In this document: positions 44,574 to 52,780 of the stretch, piece after piece
How positions within the stretch are numbered: the stretch's first letter is position 1
Layout: every line of letters starts with the position of its first letter
Source of the DNA: Lysobacteraceae bacterium NML93-0399
GTDB taxonomy: Bacteria; Pseudomonadota; Gammaproteobacteria; Xanthomonadales; Xanthomonadaceae
DNA length: 64,000 bases
Reading direction: 5' to 3'
Assembly: GCA_002307375.1 (NCBI GenBank)
Contig: NTJI01000001.1
Span: forward strand, 1,302,001-1,366,000
The notes under the pieces: generated by a model
Seen by the model: only the letters and a program-made list of their open reading frames with translations
What the model was told of the DNA's origin: nothing
Databases searched by the model: none
Translations under genes and position numbers: made by a program

Positions 44574-47500
44574 TTGAACGCCAGTCCGTCGCACGCGGTC
44601 CCCGCGGCCTCCCTCCAGCCGTTGCGCGCCGCGATCACCGCGGCCTGGACCGGCGATGAAACCTCCCGCGTGCAGGCCCTGCTGGCCGAGGCCAGACAGC
44701 CCGACGCCGACCGCGCCGCCATCCAGGCGGCCGCCGCCGACCTGGTCCGCCGGGTGCGTCTGCGCGCACGTGACCGCGGCGCCATTGAGGCCTTCATGCA
44801 GCAGTACGACCTCGGCAGCGAGGAAGGTGCCCTGCTGATGTGCGTGGCCGAGGCGCTGCTGCGCATTCCCGATGAAGGCACGGCCGATGCGCTGATCCGC
44901 GACAAGCTCGGTGAAGCGAACTGGCGCAAGCACATGGGCCAGTCCGATTCGGTGCTGGTCAATGCCTCGACCTGGGGCCTGATGCTGACCGGTCACCTGG
45001 TCGACCTGGCCGACGAAACCAAGCGCAACGTGCACGGCGCGTTCAAGCGCTTGGTCGGCCGCGTCGGCGAGCCGGTGATCCGCCTCGCGGTGCGCCAGGC
45101 GATGCGCATCATGGGCCACCAGTTCGTCATGGGCCGCACGATCAGCGAGGCGCTCGCACGTTCGCGCAAGGGCGACAACGCCGCCTACCGCTATTCGTTC
45201 GACATGCTCGGCGAGGCCGCGCTCACCCAGCGCGATGCCGACCGCTATCTGAAGGCCTACCAGGACGCGATCGACGCGATCGGCCGCTCCGGCACGTTCG
45301 ACGACGAAATAGGCGCACCGTCGATCTCGGTCAAGCTCTCGGCGCTGCACCCGCGCTACGAGCACGCCAAGCACGCCCGCGTGATCGCCGAACTCGCGCC
45401 GCGCCTGCTCGATCTGGCCCAGCGCGCGAAGGCGCACCGCATCGGGCTGACCGTCGATGCCGAGGAATCCGACCGTCTGGAGCTGTCGCTCGACGTGATC
45501 GAGGCGGCGCTGACCGATGCCTCGCTCGCCGGCTGGAACGGCTTCGGCATCGTCGTGCAGGCCTACCAGAAGCGTGCGCCGTTCGTGATCGACTGGATCG
45601 CAGCCCTCGCCCGCATGCACGGCCGCCGCATTCCGGTGCGCCTGGTCAAGGGCGCCTACTGGGACAGCGAGGTCAAGCGCGCGCAGGTCGAAGGCCATCC
45701 GGGCTATCCGGTGTTCACACGCAAGCCCAACACCGACGTCAGCTATCTGGCCAATGCGCGCCGGCTGCTGTCGGCGAGCGATGCGATCTACCCGATGTTC
45801 GCCACCCACAACGCGCACACGATCGCGGCCGTGCATCGCCTCGCGCAGACCGTGCTGCCCGGCCGCGTCGCGCGCACGGCCTACGAGTTCCAGAAGCTGC
45901 ACGGCATGGGCGATGACCTCTACGCCGAGGTCATTCCGGCCGACCGCCTCGACGTCGCCTGCCGCGTCTACGCCCCGGTCGGTTCGCACGAGGACCTGCT
46001 GCCGTACCTGGTGCGTCGACTGCTGGAGAACGGCGCCAACTCCAGCTTCGTCAACCGCATCAGCGACGAGGACGTCGCGATCGACGACCTGATCCGCGAC
46101 CCGGTCGACGTGGTGTCCGGCTTCGAATCCATTCCCCACCCCCGCATTCCGCTGCCGGTCGATCTCTACCGCAGCCAATCGCACGACAGGAGCAATTCCA
46201 TGGGCGTCAACCTCGCCAACGACGCGCAGCTCGAAGCGCTCGCCGAGCAGATCCGCAGCGCGACGACGACGTGGTCGGCGACGCCGCTGGTGCCCGGCGC
46301 CCAGCCGACCGGCGAGAAGGTCGTGGTGAACAGCCCTGCCGACCGCCGCGTCCATGTCGGCGACTGGCTGCCAGCCGACAGCGCGACCGTCGAGCGTGCG
46401 CTCGACAACGCCACGGCCGCGCATGCCGACTGGAACGCGACCCCGGCCGCATCGCGCGCGGCGATTCTCGAACACGCCGCCGACGTGCTCGAGTCGCGCA
46501 CGGCGCAGTTCATCGCCATGTGCACCCGCGAGGCCGGCAAGACCATTCCCGACGGCGTGGCCGAAGTGCGTGAGGCGGTGGATTTCCTGCGGTATTACGC
46601 CGGCGAGGCGCGCCGCCTGTTCGTCGACGAGGCCCTGCCCGGCCCCACCGGCGAATCCAACACGCTGCAGCTCTCCGGCCGCGGCGTGTTCGTGTGCATC
46701 AGCCCGTGGAATTTCCCGCTGGCGATCTTCGCCGGCCAGATCGCAGCCTCGCTGGCGGCCGGCAATACGGTCATCGCCAAGGCCGCCGAGCAGACCACGC
46801 TGGTCGGCTTCGAGGCGGTCAAGCTGCTGCACGAAGCGGGCATCCCCAAGAACGTGCTGCAGTACGTGCCGGGCGATGGCGCGAGCGTCGGCGCGGCACT
46901 GACCGGCGATGCACGCGTGGCCGGCGTGGTGTTCACCGGTTCCAACGCCACGGCGTTGGCTATCAACCGCGCGCTCGCTGCACGCGACGGCGCCATCGGC
47001 ACGTTGATCGCCGAAACCGGCGGCCAGAACGCGCTGATCGCAGATTCGTCCGCGCTGCCCGAACAGCTGGTCAAGGACGCGCTGGGCTCGGCCTTCACCT
47101 CGGCCGGCCAGCGCTGCTCGGCCGCGCGCGTGCTGTTCGTGCAGGACGATATCGCCGACAAGGTGCTCGACATGCTCGCCGGCGCGATGGCCGAGCTGAA
47201 GGTCGGTGACCCGGCGCTGCTGTCGACCGATGTCGGCCCGGTCATCGACGCCGATGCGCTGCGCATGCTCGACGCCCATGCCGAGCGCATGGCGAACGAA
47301 GCACGTCTGATTGCCACGACGCCAGTCGGCGAGGACGCCGCGCACGGCACCTTCTTCGCCCCGCGCGCCTGGGAACTGCAGTCGCTGTCGCAGCTGCAGC
47401 GCGAGAACTTCGGCCCGGCGCTGCACGTGATCCGCTGGAAGGCCGAGCAACTCGATGCGGTGCTCGATGCAATCAACAGCACCGGCTACGGCCTGACGCT

Positions 47501-47753
47501 GGGCATCCACTCGCGCATCGACGAGACGGTCGAGAAGATCACCGCACGCGCGCGCGTCGGCAACGTCTACGTCAACCGCAACCAGATCGGCGCGGTCGTC
47601 GGCGTTCAGCCCTTCGGCGGCCAGCGCCTGTCGGGCACCGGTCCCAAGGCCGGCGGCCCGCACTACCTGCCGCGTTTCACGACCGAGAAGACCGTCACCA
47701 TCAACACCACCGCCGCCGGCGGCAACGCGTCCCTGCTGACGTTGGGTGAGTAG
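44574..47753 (+). CDS. putA: Bifunctional proline dehydrogenase / P5C dehydrogenase PutA
   Basis: Protein of 1059 residues. It oxidises proline to glutamate in two steps and feeds electrons to the quinone pool. It starts at a rare TTG; the next in-frame Met would remove about 80 residues of the conserved alpha domain, so TTG is preferred. PRODH barrel ~165-480 (SVKLSALHPRYEHAKHARV, RLVKGAYWDSEVKRAQVEG, YEFQKLHGMGDDLY). P5CDH ~560-1020, with FVCISPWNFPLAIFAGQIA, AETGGQNALI (general-base Glu) and the catalytic Cys in SAGQRCSAARVL. No N-terminal ribbon-helix-helix domain, so it is not autoregulated like E. coli PutA. The stop codon begins a repeat array. Confidence 0.95.
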   Translation: MNASPSHAVPAASLQPLRAAITAAWTGDETSRVQALLAEARQPDADRAAIQAAAADLVRRVRLRARDRGAIEAFMQQYDLGSEEGALLMCVAEALLRIPDEGTADALIRDKLGEANWRKHMGQSDSVLVNASTWGLMLTGHLVDLADETKRNVHGAFKRLVGRVGEPVIRLAVRQAMRIMGHQFVMGRTISEALARSRKGDNAAYRYSFDMLGEAALTQRDADRYLKAYQDAIDAIGRSGTFDDEIGAPSISVKLSALHPRYEHAKHARVIAELAPRLLDLAQRAKAHRIGLTVDAEESDRLELSLDVIEAALTDASLAGWNGFGIVVQAYQKRAPFVIDWIAALARMHGRRIPVRLVKGAYWDSEVKRAQVEGHPGYPVFTRKPNTDVSYLANARRLLSASDAIYPMFATHNAHTIAAVHRLAQTVLPGRVARTAYEFQKLHGMGDDLYAEVIPADRLDVACRVYAPVGSHEDLLPYLVRRLLENGANSSFVNRISDEDVAIDDLIRDPVDVVSGFESIPHPRIPLPVDLYRSQSHDRSNSMGVNLANDAQLEALAEQIRSATTTWSATPLVPGAQPTGEKVVVNSPADRRVHVGDWLPADSATVERALDNATAAHADWNATPAASRAAILEHAADVLESRTAQFIAMCTREAGKTIPDGVAEVREAVDFLRYYAGEARRLFVDEALPGPTGESNTLQLSGRGVFVCISPWNFPLAIFAGQIAASLAAGNTVIAKAAEQTTLVGFEAVKLLHEAGIPKNVLQYVPGDGASVGAALTGDARVAGVVFTGSNATALAINRALAARDGAIGTLIAETGGQNALIADSSALPEQLVKDALGSAFTSAGQRCSAARVLFVQDDIADKVLDMLAGAMAELKVGDPALLSTDVGPVIDADALRMLDAHAERMANEARLIATTPVGEDAAHGTFFAPRAWELQSLSQLQRENFGPALHVIRWKAEQLDAVLDAINSTGYGLTLGIHSRIDETVEKITARARVGNVYVNRNQIGAVVGVQPFGGQRLSGTGPKAGGPHYLPRFTTEKTVTINTTAAGGNASLLTLGE

Positions 47754-48030
47754 TCGCGGCCTGCGCGGCATGCCGCGCGCGGTTACGAACGCCCGCCGTG
47801 CTTCGGCGGGCCGGAACGAGTAGCCGCGGCTTGCGCGGCATGCCGCGCGCGGCTTACGAACGCCCGCCATGCTTGGGCGGACCGGAACACGTGAGCGCGC
47901 TGACGAAGCATTGCTTCGCGTGCGAACGAACGCCCGCCGCGCTTCGGCGGGCCGGAACGAGTAGTCGCGGCTTGCGCGGCATCCCGCGCGGCTACAAACG
48001 CCCGCCCTGCTTCGGCGGGTCTGATCGGGT
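47751..48030. repeat. Four-unit ~70-bp tandem palindromic array
   Basis: Units begin at about 47751, 47821, 47891 and 47961. Each holds (TAG)TCGCGGCTTGCGCGGCATGC, then GAACGCCCGCC-(4-6 nt)-CTTCGGCGGGCCGGAACGAG. The third unit has its first half replaced by GCTGACGAAGCATTGCTTCGCG. The first unit starts in the putA stop codon. A non-repeated palindrome GTGCGGCGGCCCGCCGCAC (48047-48065) closes the region. No gene is seen in 47754-48148. The reverse strand can be read through as a repetitive Arg/Ala/Gly peptide, which is a shadow. Confidence 0.8.
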
Positions 48031-48148
48031 GAGCGACCCCGGGATGTGCGGCGGCCCGCCGCACATCTGACGCTGCATTCCGCGCATGACACCGCCAGCG
48101 CGGACCGCGGCGGGTAGCATCGCGGTTCCCCACGTCACCTGACGGCCC

Positions 48149-49063
48149 ATGGCCTTTGACGCCTTTGCCCTGATCCTGGCGATGCTTGCGCTGGGCATGC
48201 TGTTCGCCCGCCTGCGCGCGATGCCGGCCAATGCCGCCGAGGTGCTCAACCTCGTCGTGCTCTATGTGTGCCTGCCGGCCGCGGTGCTGGTGCACGTGCC
48301 GCAGCTGCAGTTCGATCCGGCGCTGCTGGGCGTGGCCGCGACGCCCTGGCTGCTGGCGGTCGCGACAGTGGCGCTGGTGTTGCCGATCGCGCGCTGGCTG
48401 CGTTTCGCGCGCGACGAAACCGCGGTGGTGCTGCTGTGCGTGGCGCTGTGCAACAGCAGCTTCATCGGCTATCCGATGGTCGCCGCGCTGCTCGGCGCCG
48501 ACGCGGTGCCCTATGCGGTGGTCTACGACCAGTTCGGCACCTTCGTGCTGCTGTCGACGTTCGGCCTGACCGTGATTGCGCGCTACGCCGGCGACACGCC
48601 ACCGACTGCGCGTCAGGTGGGCCTGCGCATCCTGCGCTTTCCGCCGCTGTGGGCACTGGCGTTCGCGCTGCTGCTGATGCCGGCGCAGCCGCCGGCCTGG
48701 ATCGACGCCGCCCTGCGCAACCTGGCCGGCGCGATGCTGCCGCTGGTGATGCTGGCCGTGGGCCTGTCGATCCAGCTGCGCATGCCGCGCGACGAGTTGC
48801 GTCCGCTGGCGACCGGCCTGGTGCTCAAGCTGCTGGTGATGCCCGCGCTCGCACTGCCACTGTCGCTGGCGTTCGGCATGTCGGGGGCGATGCTGCAGGC
48901 GAACGTACTCGAGTCGGCCATGCCGAGCATGATCACCGCCGCCGCGCTGGCGATCGCCGCAGGCCTGGCGCCCCGGCTTGCCGCGGCACTGGTCGGCTAC
49001 GGCATCGTGCTGTCGCTGCTCACGTTGCCGGCCTGGGCATGGCTGCTGGACCGGTTGGGCTAG
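48149..49063 (+). CDS. AEC family transporter
   Basis: Protein of 304 residues with ten hydrophobic segments. It starts MAFDAFALILAMLALGMLF and has the two-half AEC pattern (LCNSSFIGYPMVAALLG, then LAVGLSIQLRMP and ESAMPSMITAAALA). The family includes the auxin efflux carrier group and malonate/malate permeases. Substrate is unknown. A -10-like TAGCAT lies 28 bp upstream. Confidence 0.88.
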   Translation: MAFDAFALILAMLALGMLFARLRAMPANAAEVLNLVVLYVCLPAAVLVHVPQLQFDPALLGVAATPWLLAVATVALVLPIARWLRFARDETAVVLLCVALCNSSFIGYPMVAALLGADAVPYAVVYDQFGTFVLLSTFGLTVIARYAGDTPPTARQVGLRILRFPPLWALAFALLLMPAQPPAWIDAALRNLAGAMLPLVMLAVGLSIQLRMPRDELRPLATGLVLKLLVMPALALPLSLAFGMSGAMLQANVLESAMPSMITAAALAIAAGLAPRLAAALVGYGIVLSLLTLPAWAWLLDRLG

Positions 49064-49070
49064 GCGCATC

Positions 49071-49138
49071 GTCGGAGCGCTTGCGCGCGGTGAGGTATTC
49101 GGGGGAAAGCCCTATCGCGCGCAAGCGCGCTCCTACAT
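49071..49138. repeat. REP-like inverted repeat, copy 5
   Basis: GTCGGAGCGCTTGCGCGCGG and CGCGCGCAAGCGCGCTCCTACA are inverted around a GGGGGAAAGCCC-containing spacer; the left arm is partly decayed. It lies 7 bp past the AEC stop. Confidence 0.8.
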
Positions 49139-49179
49139 GGGCTGCTGTTGTCCAAGACCAACGTGGCCGATCGAGACAC

Positions 49180-49247
49180 CTGTAGGAGCGCGCTTGCGCG
49201 CGAAGGGCATTTCGCGTCGAGCCCCATCGCGCACGCGCTGCTACAGG
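49180..49247. repeat. REP-like inverted repeat, copy 6
   Basis: TGTAGGAGCGCGCTTGCGCG on the left, and on the right the degenerate GCGCACGCGCTGCTACAG, around the shared spacer GAAGGGCATTTCGCGTCGAGCCCCAT. It forms a closely spaced pair with copy 5 between the convergent AEC and 2H phosphoesterase genes. Confidence 0.8.
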
Positions 49248-49257
49248 GCCGCGACAT

Positions 49258-49797
49258 CTACAGGCCGAGCTCGTCCGCCGCCACTTCGCGCACGTACAGC
49301 CGGCTCAGTGCCGGCGCGTCGGCAATGCCGATGCCCTGCGGCCGGGCGTGCGTCCACAGCGTCACGTGCGCAGGCGGAACCGGGCGGTCCAGACCCGCGG
49401 CGGCGAGTGCGCGATGGAACGCCGCCAGGCCCGGCAGCTCGAGCGGTTCGATGATCGCGCCGGCATCGGGCCCGGTCGGCCGTGCCTGGTGCAGACGCAG
49501 ATAGCGATGGGCGCGGCGCCAGCGCCAGTCGCAGCGCGCGAATGCCTCGCGCAGCAGGTCTTCGGCGCGGCGCGGGCCGAGCACGGCGTCGAGCGCGGCG
49601 ACGGTGTCGCGCCCGGCCAGGGTGATGTGGAGTTCGGATTTCGGCTCGAAGGCCAGGCCGTCGATGATCCGCGTGCCGCGTGGCAGCGACCACTGCGCGC
49701 GCGGCACCGGCAACACCAGGCTGCGACGTGCGCCCAGTCCCGGCCGGGCCGCGCCAGCAGCGCGTGCGAGGAACGCGGAGTCTTGCGCATCGCCCAT
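49258..49797 (-). CDS. 2H phosphoesterase-like protein
   Basis: Protein of 179 residues from ATG 49797, preferred because GAGGT lies 9 bp upstream (an ATG five codons earlier overlaps that site). The two HxTx motifs of the 2H/RNA ligase T family are present: H57-ITL and H144-VTL, spaced about 87 residues apart. The family includes 2'-5' RNA ligases and cyclic nucleotide phosphodiesterases. The substrate is unknown. No partner gene is near; it is convergent with the AEC gene across the repeats. Confidence 0.72.
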   Translation of the reverse strand: MGDAQDSAFLARAAGAARPGLGARRSLVLPVPRAQWSLPRGTRIIDGLAFEPKSELHITLAGRDTVAALDAVLGPRRAEDLLREAFARCDWRWRRAHRYLRLHQARPTGPDAGAIIEPLELPGLAAFHRALAAAGLDRPVPPAHVTLWTHARPQGIGIADAPALSRLYVREVAADELGL

Positions 49798-49922
49798 GCT
49801 CGATGACCTCATGCGTCAGCCACGCGCATCGTCGCGCCTTCGCGGTCCATCCCGCGTCGCGACAGTCGCACGTGCCCAGCCAGGTGGCGCACGGGCACTG
49901 CCGGGAGCGTCAGACGACCCCA

Positions 49923-49952
49923 AGAAAAAGCCCCGCCGGAGCGGGGCTTTTC
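49923..49952 (-). terminator. Rho-independent terminator of fadL-like gene
   Basis: On the minus strand: a GCCCCGC/GCGGGGC stem with a 4-nt loop, with AAAA before and TTTTT after. It is flanked by A- and T-runs on both sides and could also work in the other direction. Confidence 0.85.
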
Positions 49953-49973
49953 CGTGTCACGGTGCCGCGTCGA

Positions 49974-51302
49974 TCAGAAGCGGTACTGCGCCGACACGCC
50001 GAACAGGTTGGCGTTGCCGTCGAAATCGCCGGCCACGCGGCTGCCGCCGCTGGTGGTGTCGATCTTGGGATCACGCGGATTGATGCGGGTGTAGGCGAAG
50101 TTGACGTCGAACGCGTCGCTCATCGTCCAGGTCGCACCGACCGAGTAGAAGATGCGGTTCGCATCGGGCAGGCGCGGGGTGCGGTGGGCAAGGCTGGTCG
50201 GGGTTTCGTCATACGCAACACCACCACGCAGCTTCCAGGCATCGTTGAGCTTGAATTCGGCGCCCAGGGCGGCGAAGTACGTGTCGCGCCACTCGAACGG
50301 CTCGACCGAATCCGGATCGGGGTTGTCGAACTGGATGCGCACTTCGCGCAGCGACTCCCAGCCGGTCTCGGCGTAGGTGGCCGACAGCATCAGCGCATCG
50401 TTGACCTGCCAGGTGGCGCCGATGTTGAGGATCGACGGCGTGGTCAGTTCGGCGAACGCGCCGCCATCGAGAAACAGCCCCGGACGCGCCTGGCCGAGCA
50501 CGGCAGCCGGGCCCGACGGCACGGTCCAGTCCGCGGTGCCGGTCAGCTCGTAATCGATCTCCGAGCGGTAGCTGACACCGATCGCGACGTTGTCGGTCGG
50601 ACGGAAATGGGCGCCGACCAACCAGCCGAAGCCGTTGTCGTCACCCTGGATCTCGGCCAGGCCGTCCGCGCTTTGCGGCAGGAAGCCCGGAACGCCCTGT
50701 TGGGCCAGCAGCGAGCCGAAATCCACCGCCTTCGACAGCGTCACGTCGGCGCGCGAAGCAATGACGCCGATACCGACCGAGAAGCGGTCGCTCAGATCGA
50801 TCGCACCCGACAGGGTCAGGTCGACGACCTTCACGTCCGAGGTCTGGGCGGCATAACGGCCGACCCAGCCGGCGTCGTATTCGGTCTTCAGGCCGAACGG
50901 GGCGCTGACCATCGCGCCGAGCGCGACGCCGTTGTCGAGCTTGTGCACGACCGACAGGGCCGGGATCGGAGTGACGTCGCCGGCGTTGCCGCCGTTGCTG
51001 CCGGTGAGCGGGCGACCGAGCGCATCGGTGCCGCTGCCCTGGAATTCATAGTTGAGGTCGATGACTGTCAGGTCGGCCTGCACCGTGGTGCCTTCGAACT
51101 GGGTCATCACCGCCGGGTTGTTGGTCACGACCGAGCTGTCGCCGGTCTTGGCCGCGGTGCCCGCGAACGAGGAACCCTGCGACTTGACGCTGTTTTCCTT
51201 GAGCTGGAAGCCGGCCGCCTGGGCCTGGCCTGCGAATGCCAGCGCGGCGGCGACGCCGACGGCCAGCACGGTGTTCTGCATGAAGCGGGGGTTGGTCGCC
51301 AT
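49974..51302 (-). CDS. Outer membrane transport protein, FadL/OmpP1 family
   Basis: Protein of 442 residues from ATG 51302 (MATNPRFMQNTVLAVGVAAAL), with GGGAGAG upstream. The signal peptide ends at QAQAA. The mature protein begins AGFQLKENSVKSQGSSFAG and has the NNPAVMTQF (NPA) motif of FadL hatch regions, then a 14-strand barrel ending in Phe (VSAQYRF). FadL proteins pass long-chain fatty acids or other hydrophobic compounds across the outer membrane. No fatty acid degradation gene lies nearby, apart from ETF-QO about 3 kb away. Confidence 0.92.
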   Translation of the reverse strand: MATNPRFMQNTVLAVGVAAALAFAGQAQAAGFQLKENSVKSQGSSFAGTAAKTGDSSVVTNNPAVMTQFEGTTVQADLTVIDLNYEFQGSGTDALGRPLTGSNGGNAGDVTPIPALSVVHKLDNGVALGAMVSAPFGLKTEYDAGWVGRYAAQTSDVKVVDLTLSGAIDLSDRFSVGIGVIASRADVTLSKAVDFGSLLAQQGVPGFLPQSADGLAEIQGDDNGFGWLVGAHFRPTDNVAIGVSYRSEIDYELTGTADWTVPSGPAAVLGQARPGLFLDGGAFAELTTPSILNIGATWQVNDALMLSATYAETGWESLREVRIQFDNPDPDSVEPFEWRDTYFAALGAEFKLNDAWKLRGGVAYDETPTSLAHRTPRLPDANRIFYSVGATWTMSDAFDVNFAYTRINPRDPKIDTTSGGSRVAGDFDGNANLFGVSAQYRF

Positions 51303-51526
51303 CTCTCGTATCTCTCCCAAACAGGTTTTTTTGTTGTGATGCTTCGCCTGGTGTGGACGGCGCCCCTCCGTCCTCGGCACCTGTCGGAATTCCCCTCCCG
51401 AACGCGCGTAGCGGGCGCACTATACCGTACCGCCCCGTCCGGAAAACTTGCTGCGCAGCAGCATCCGCAAGGCCCGGCGCGGCGCGCTTTACCGGCATGC
51501 CGGCGGCGCTCGACAATGGCGCCACG

Positions 51527-52225
51527 ATGTTCGTTTCGATTCCCAACCGCCACGCCCGCACGCCGCTCCGCTGGGCGGTCCCGATGCTGTGCGCGCTGCT
51601 GTGGGCGGCGTTCCTGTGGGCCAGCACCCGTTCGGCCAGCGACCACTACGCGCTGCTGCTCGACTGGGGCGCGCTCTATGGCGGGCCGGTCGGGGTCGAC
51701 GGCACCCTCGCCAACTGGGTCGACGCGACCGCCTGGCTGCGGCTGGTCACCGCGCTGTTCCTGCACGCGGACTGGGCGCATCTGCTCGGCAATCTGGTGT
51801 TCCTGCTGATCTTCGGCCTGCCGGCCGAGCGGCTGATGGGCGCCTGGCGGCTGCTGGTGCTGTTCCTGGTCGGCGGCGCGCTGGCCAATCTGTCGGCGGT
51901 GCTGGCGATCGGCACGCCCGATCGGCTGATCATTGGCGCCAGCGGCGCGGTGTCGGCGCTGATCGGGGCGTATCTGGCGCTGTTTCCGCGCGCGCGCCTG
52001 GGCGTGGTGGTGCCGCTTGGACTGTTCCTGGAATTCGTGCGCGCGCCCGCCTCGCTGCTGATCGGCCTGTGGGCGGTGCTGCAGGTGATCTTCGCCTACA
52101 TCGGCCCGGCCTTCGGCGCCGTCGCCTGGACCGCGCACCTGGCCGGCTTCCTGTTCGGCGTCGGCTTTGCGCTGCTGTCGCGGCATGCGATCGGCCAGCG
52201 GCTGCGCAAGCTGAAAGGCTATTGA
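51527..52225 (+). CDS. Rhomboid family intramembrane serine protease
   Basis: Protein of 232 residues from ATG 51527; another ATG ten codons upstream is possible. About six membrane helices. The catalytic Ser is S139 in GASGAVSALIG and the catalytic His is H204 in TAHLAGFLFG. The HLLGNLVFLLIFG stretch of the second helix is also kept. It cleaves membrane proteins within the bilayer; the substrate is unknown. Followed by the third GTGATTGGTGATTCG element. Confidence 0.9.
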   Translation: MFVSIPNRHARTPLRWAVPMLCALLWAAFLWASTRSASDHYALLLDWGALYGGPVGVDGTLANWVDATAWLRLVTALFLHADWAHLLGNLVFLLIFGLPAERLMGAWRLLVLFLVGGALANLSAVLAIGTPDRLIIGASGAVSALIGAYLALFPRARLGVVVPLGLFLEFVRAPASLLIGLWAVLQVIFAYIGPAFGAVAWTAHLAGFLFGVGFALLSRHAIGQRLRKLKGY

Positions 52226-52231
52226 GAAGCC

Positions 52232-52336
52232 GTGATTGGTGATTTGTCATTGGTGATTCGAAAGAAGCGGCTCTGCGCTCGGCCGGCGGTTGACGGCGGC
52301 TCTACCCGATCACCCATCCCGGATCTCCAATCCCGG
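52232..52336. repeat. GTGATTGGTGATTCG element, copy 3 (degenerate)
   Basis: GTGATTGGTGATTTGTCATTGGTGATTCG at 52232-52260, then a GC-rich centre and an eroded inverted half (GATCACCCATCCCGGATCTCCAATC) at 52308-52332. It lies just before DUF1820, so its right end overlaps the promoter region of that gene. Confidence 0.7.
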
Positions 52337-52353
52337 CGCCTACAATTGCCGGC

Positions 52354-52674
52354 ATGACTGGCAAGACTCTTTACAAGATCACCTTCCTCACCCACGGCAA
52401 GGTCTACGAGCTTTACGCGCGGCAGGTCGAAAGCGGGCGGCTGTGGGGCTTTGTCGAAGTGTCGGAACTGGTGTTCGACGTGCGCGACGGGCTGGTCGTC
52501 GACCCGACCGAGGAGCGGCTGCAGGCCGAATTCGGCAATACCCGCACGCTGCATCTGCCGATGCAGAGCGTGCTCCGCGTGGAGGAAGTGGAGAAGAAGG
52601 GCCAGTCCGCGATCCGCGATGCGGCGTCGGGCGAGGTGGTCACGCCGTTTCCGCTGTCCGCGCGGCCGCGCTGA
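52354..52674 (+). CDS. DUF1820 family protein
   Basis: Protein of 106 residues: LYKITFLTHGKVYELYARQV, LWGFVEVSELVFD, then DPTEERLQAEFGNTRTLHLPMQSVLRVEEVEKKG. This is a compact beta-rich conserved family of gammaproteobacteria without assigned function. TACAAT at 52341-52346 ends 7 bp before the ATG, so the message may be leaderless. Confidence 0.85.
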   Translation: MTGKTLYKITFLTHGKVYELYARQVESGRLWGFVEVSELVFDVRDGLVVDPTEERLQAEFGNTRTLHLPMQSVLRVEEVEKKGQSAIRDAASGEVVTPFPLSARPR

Positions 52675-52780
52675 AGAAGCCGCGCAGGCCCCGCGTTACA
52701 CTCGCCCGCCCACGCGGCCGTCGCGTGCCCGCTGCAATGCTGGCCGCACTCCGTACCCAGGCACACCGCCCAAGGCAACG

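Noticed and set aside
47751..48030. CRISPR array or protein repeat gene
   Set aside because: Only four units with period ~70 bp and no equal repeat-spacer pattern; the reverse frame is a repetitive Arg/Ala/Gly shadow without RBS.
43779..48092. A 1437-residue open frame on -
   Set aside because: It covers putA and the upstream gene in antisense with no domain. High third-position GC explains the lack of stops.
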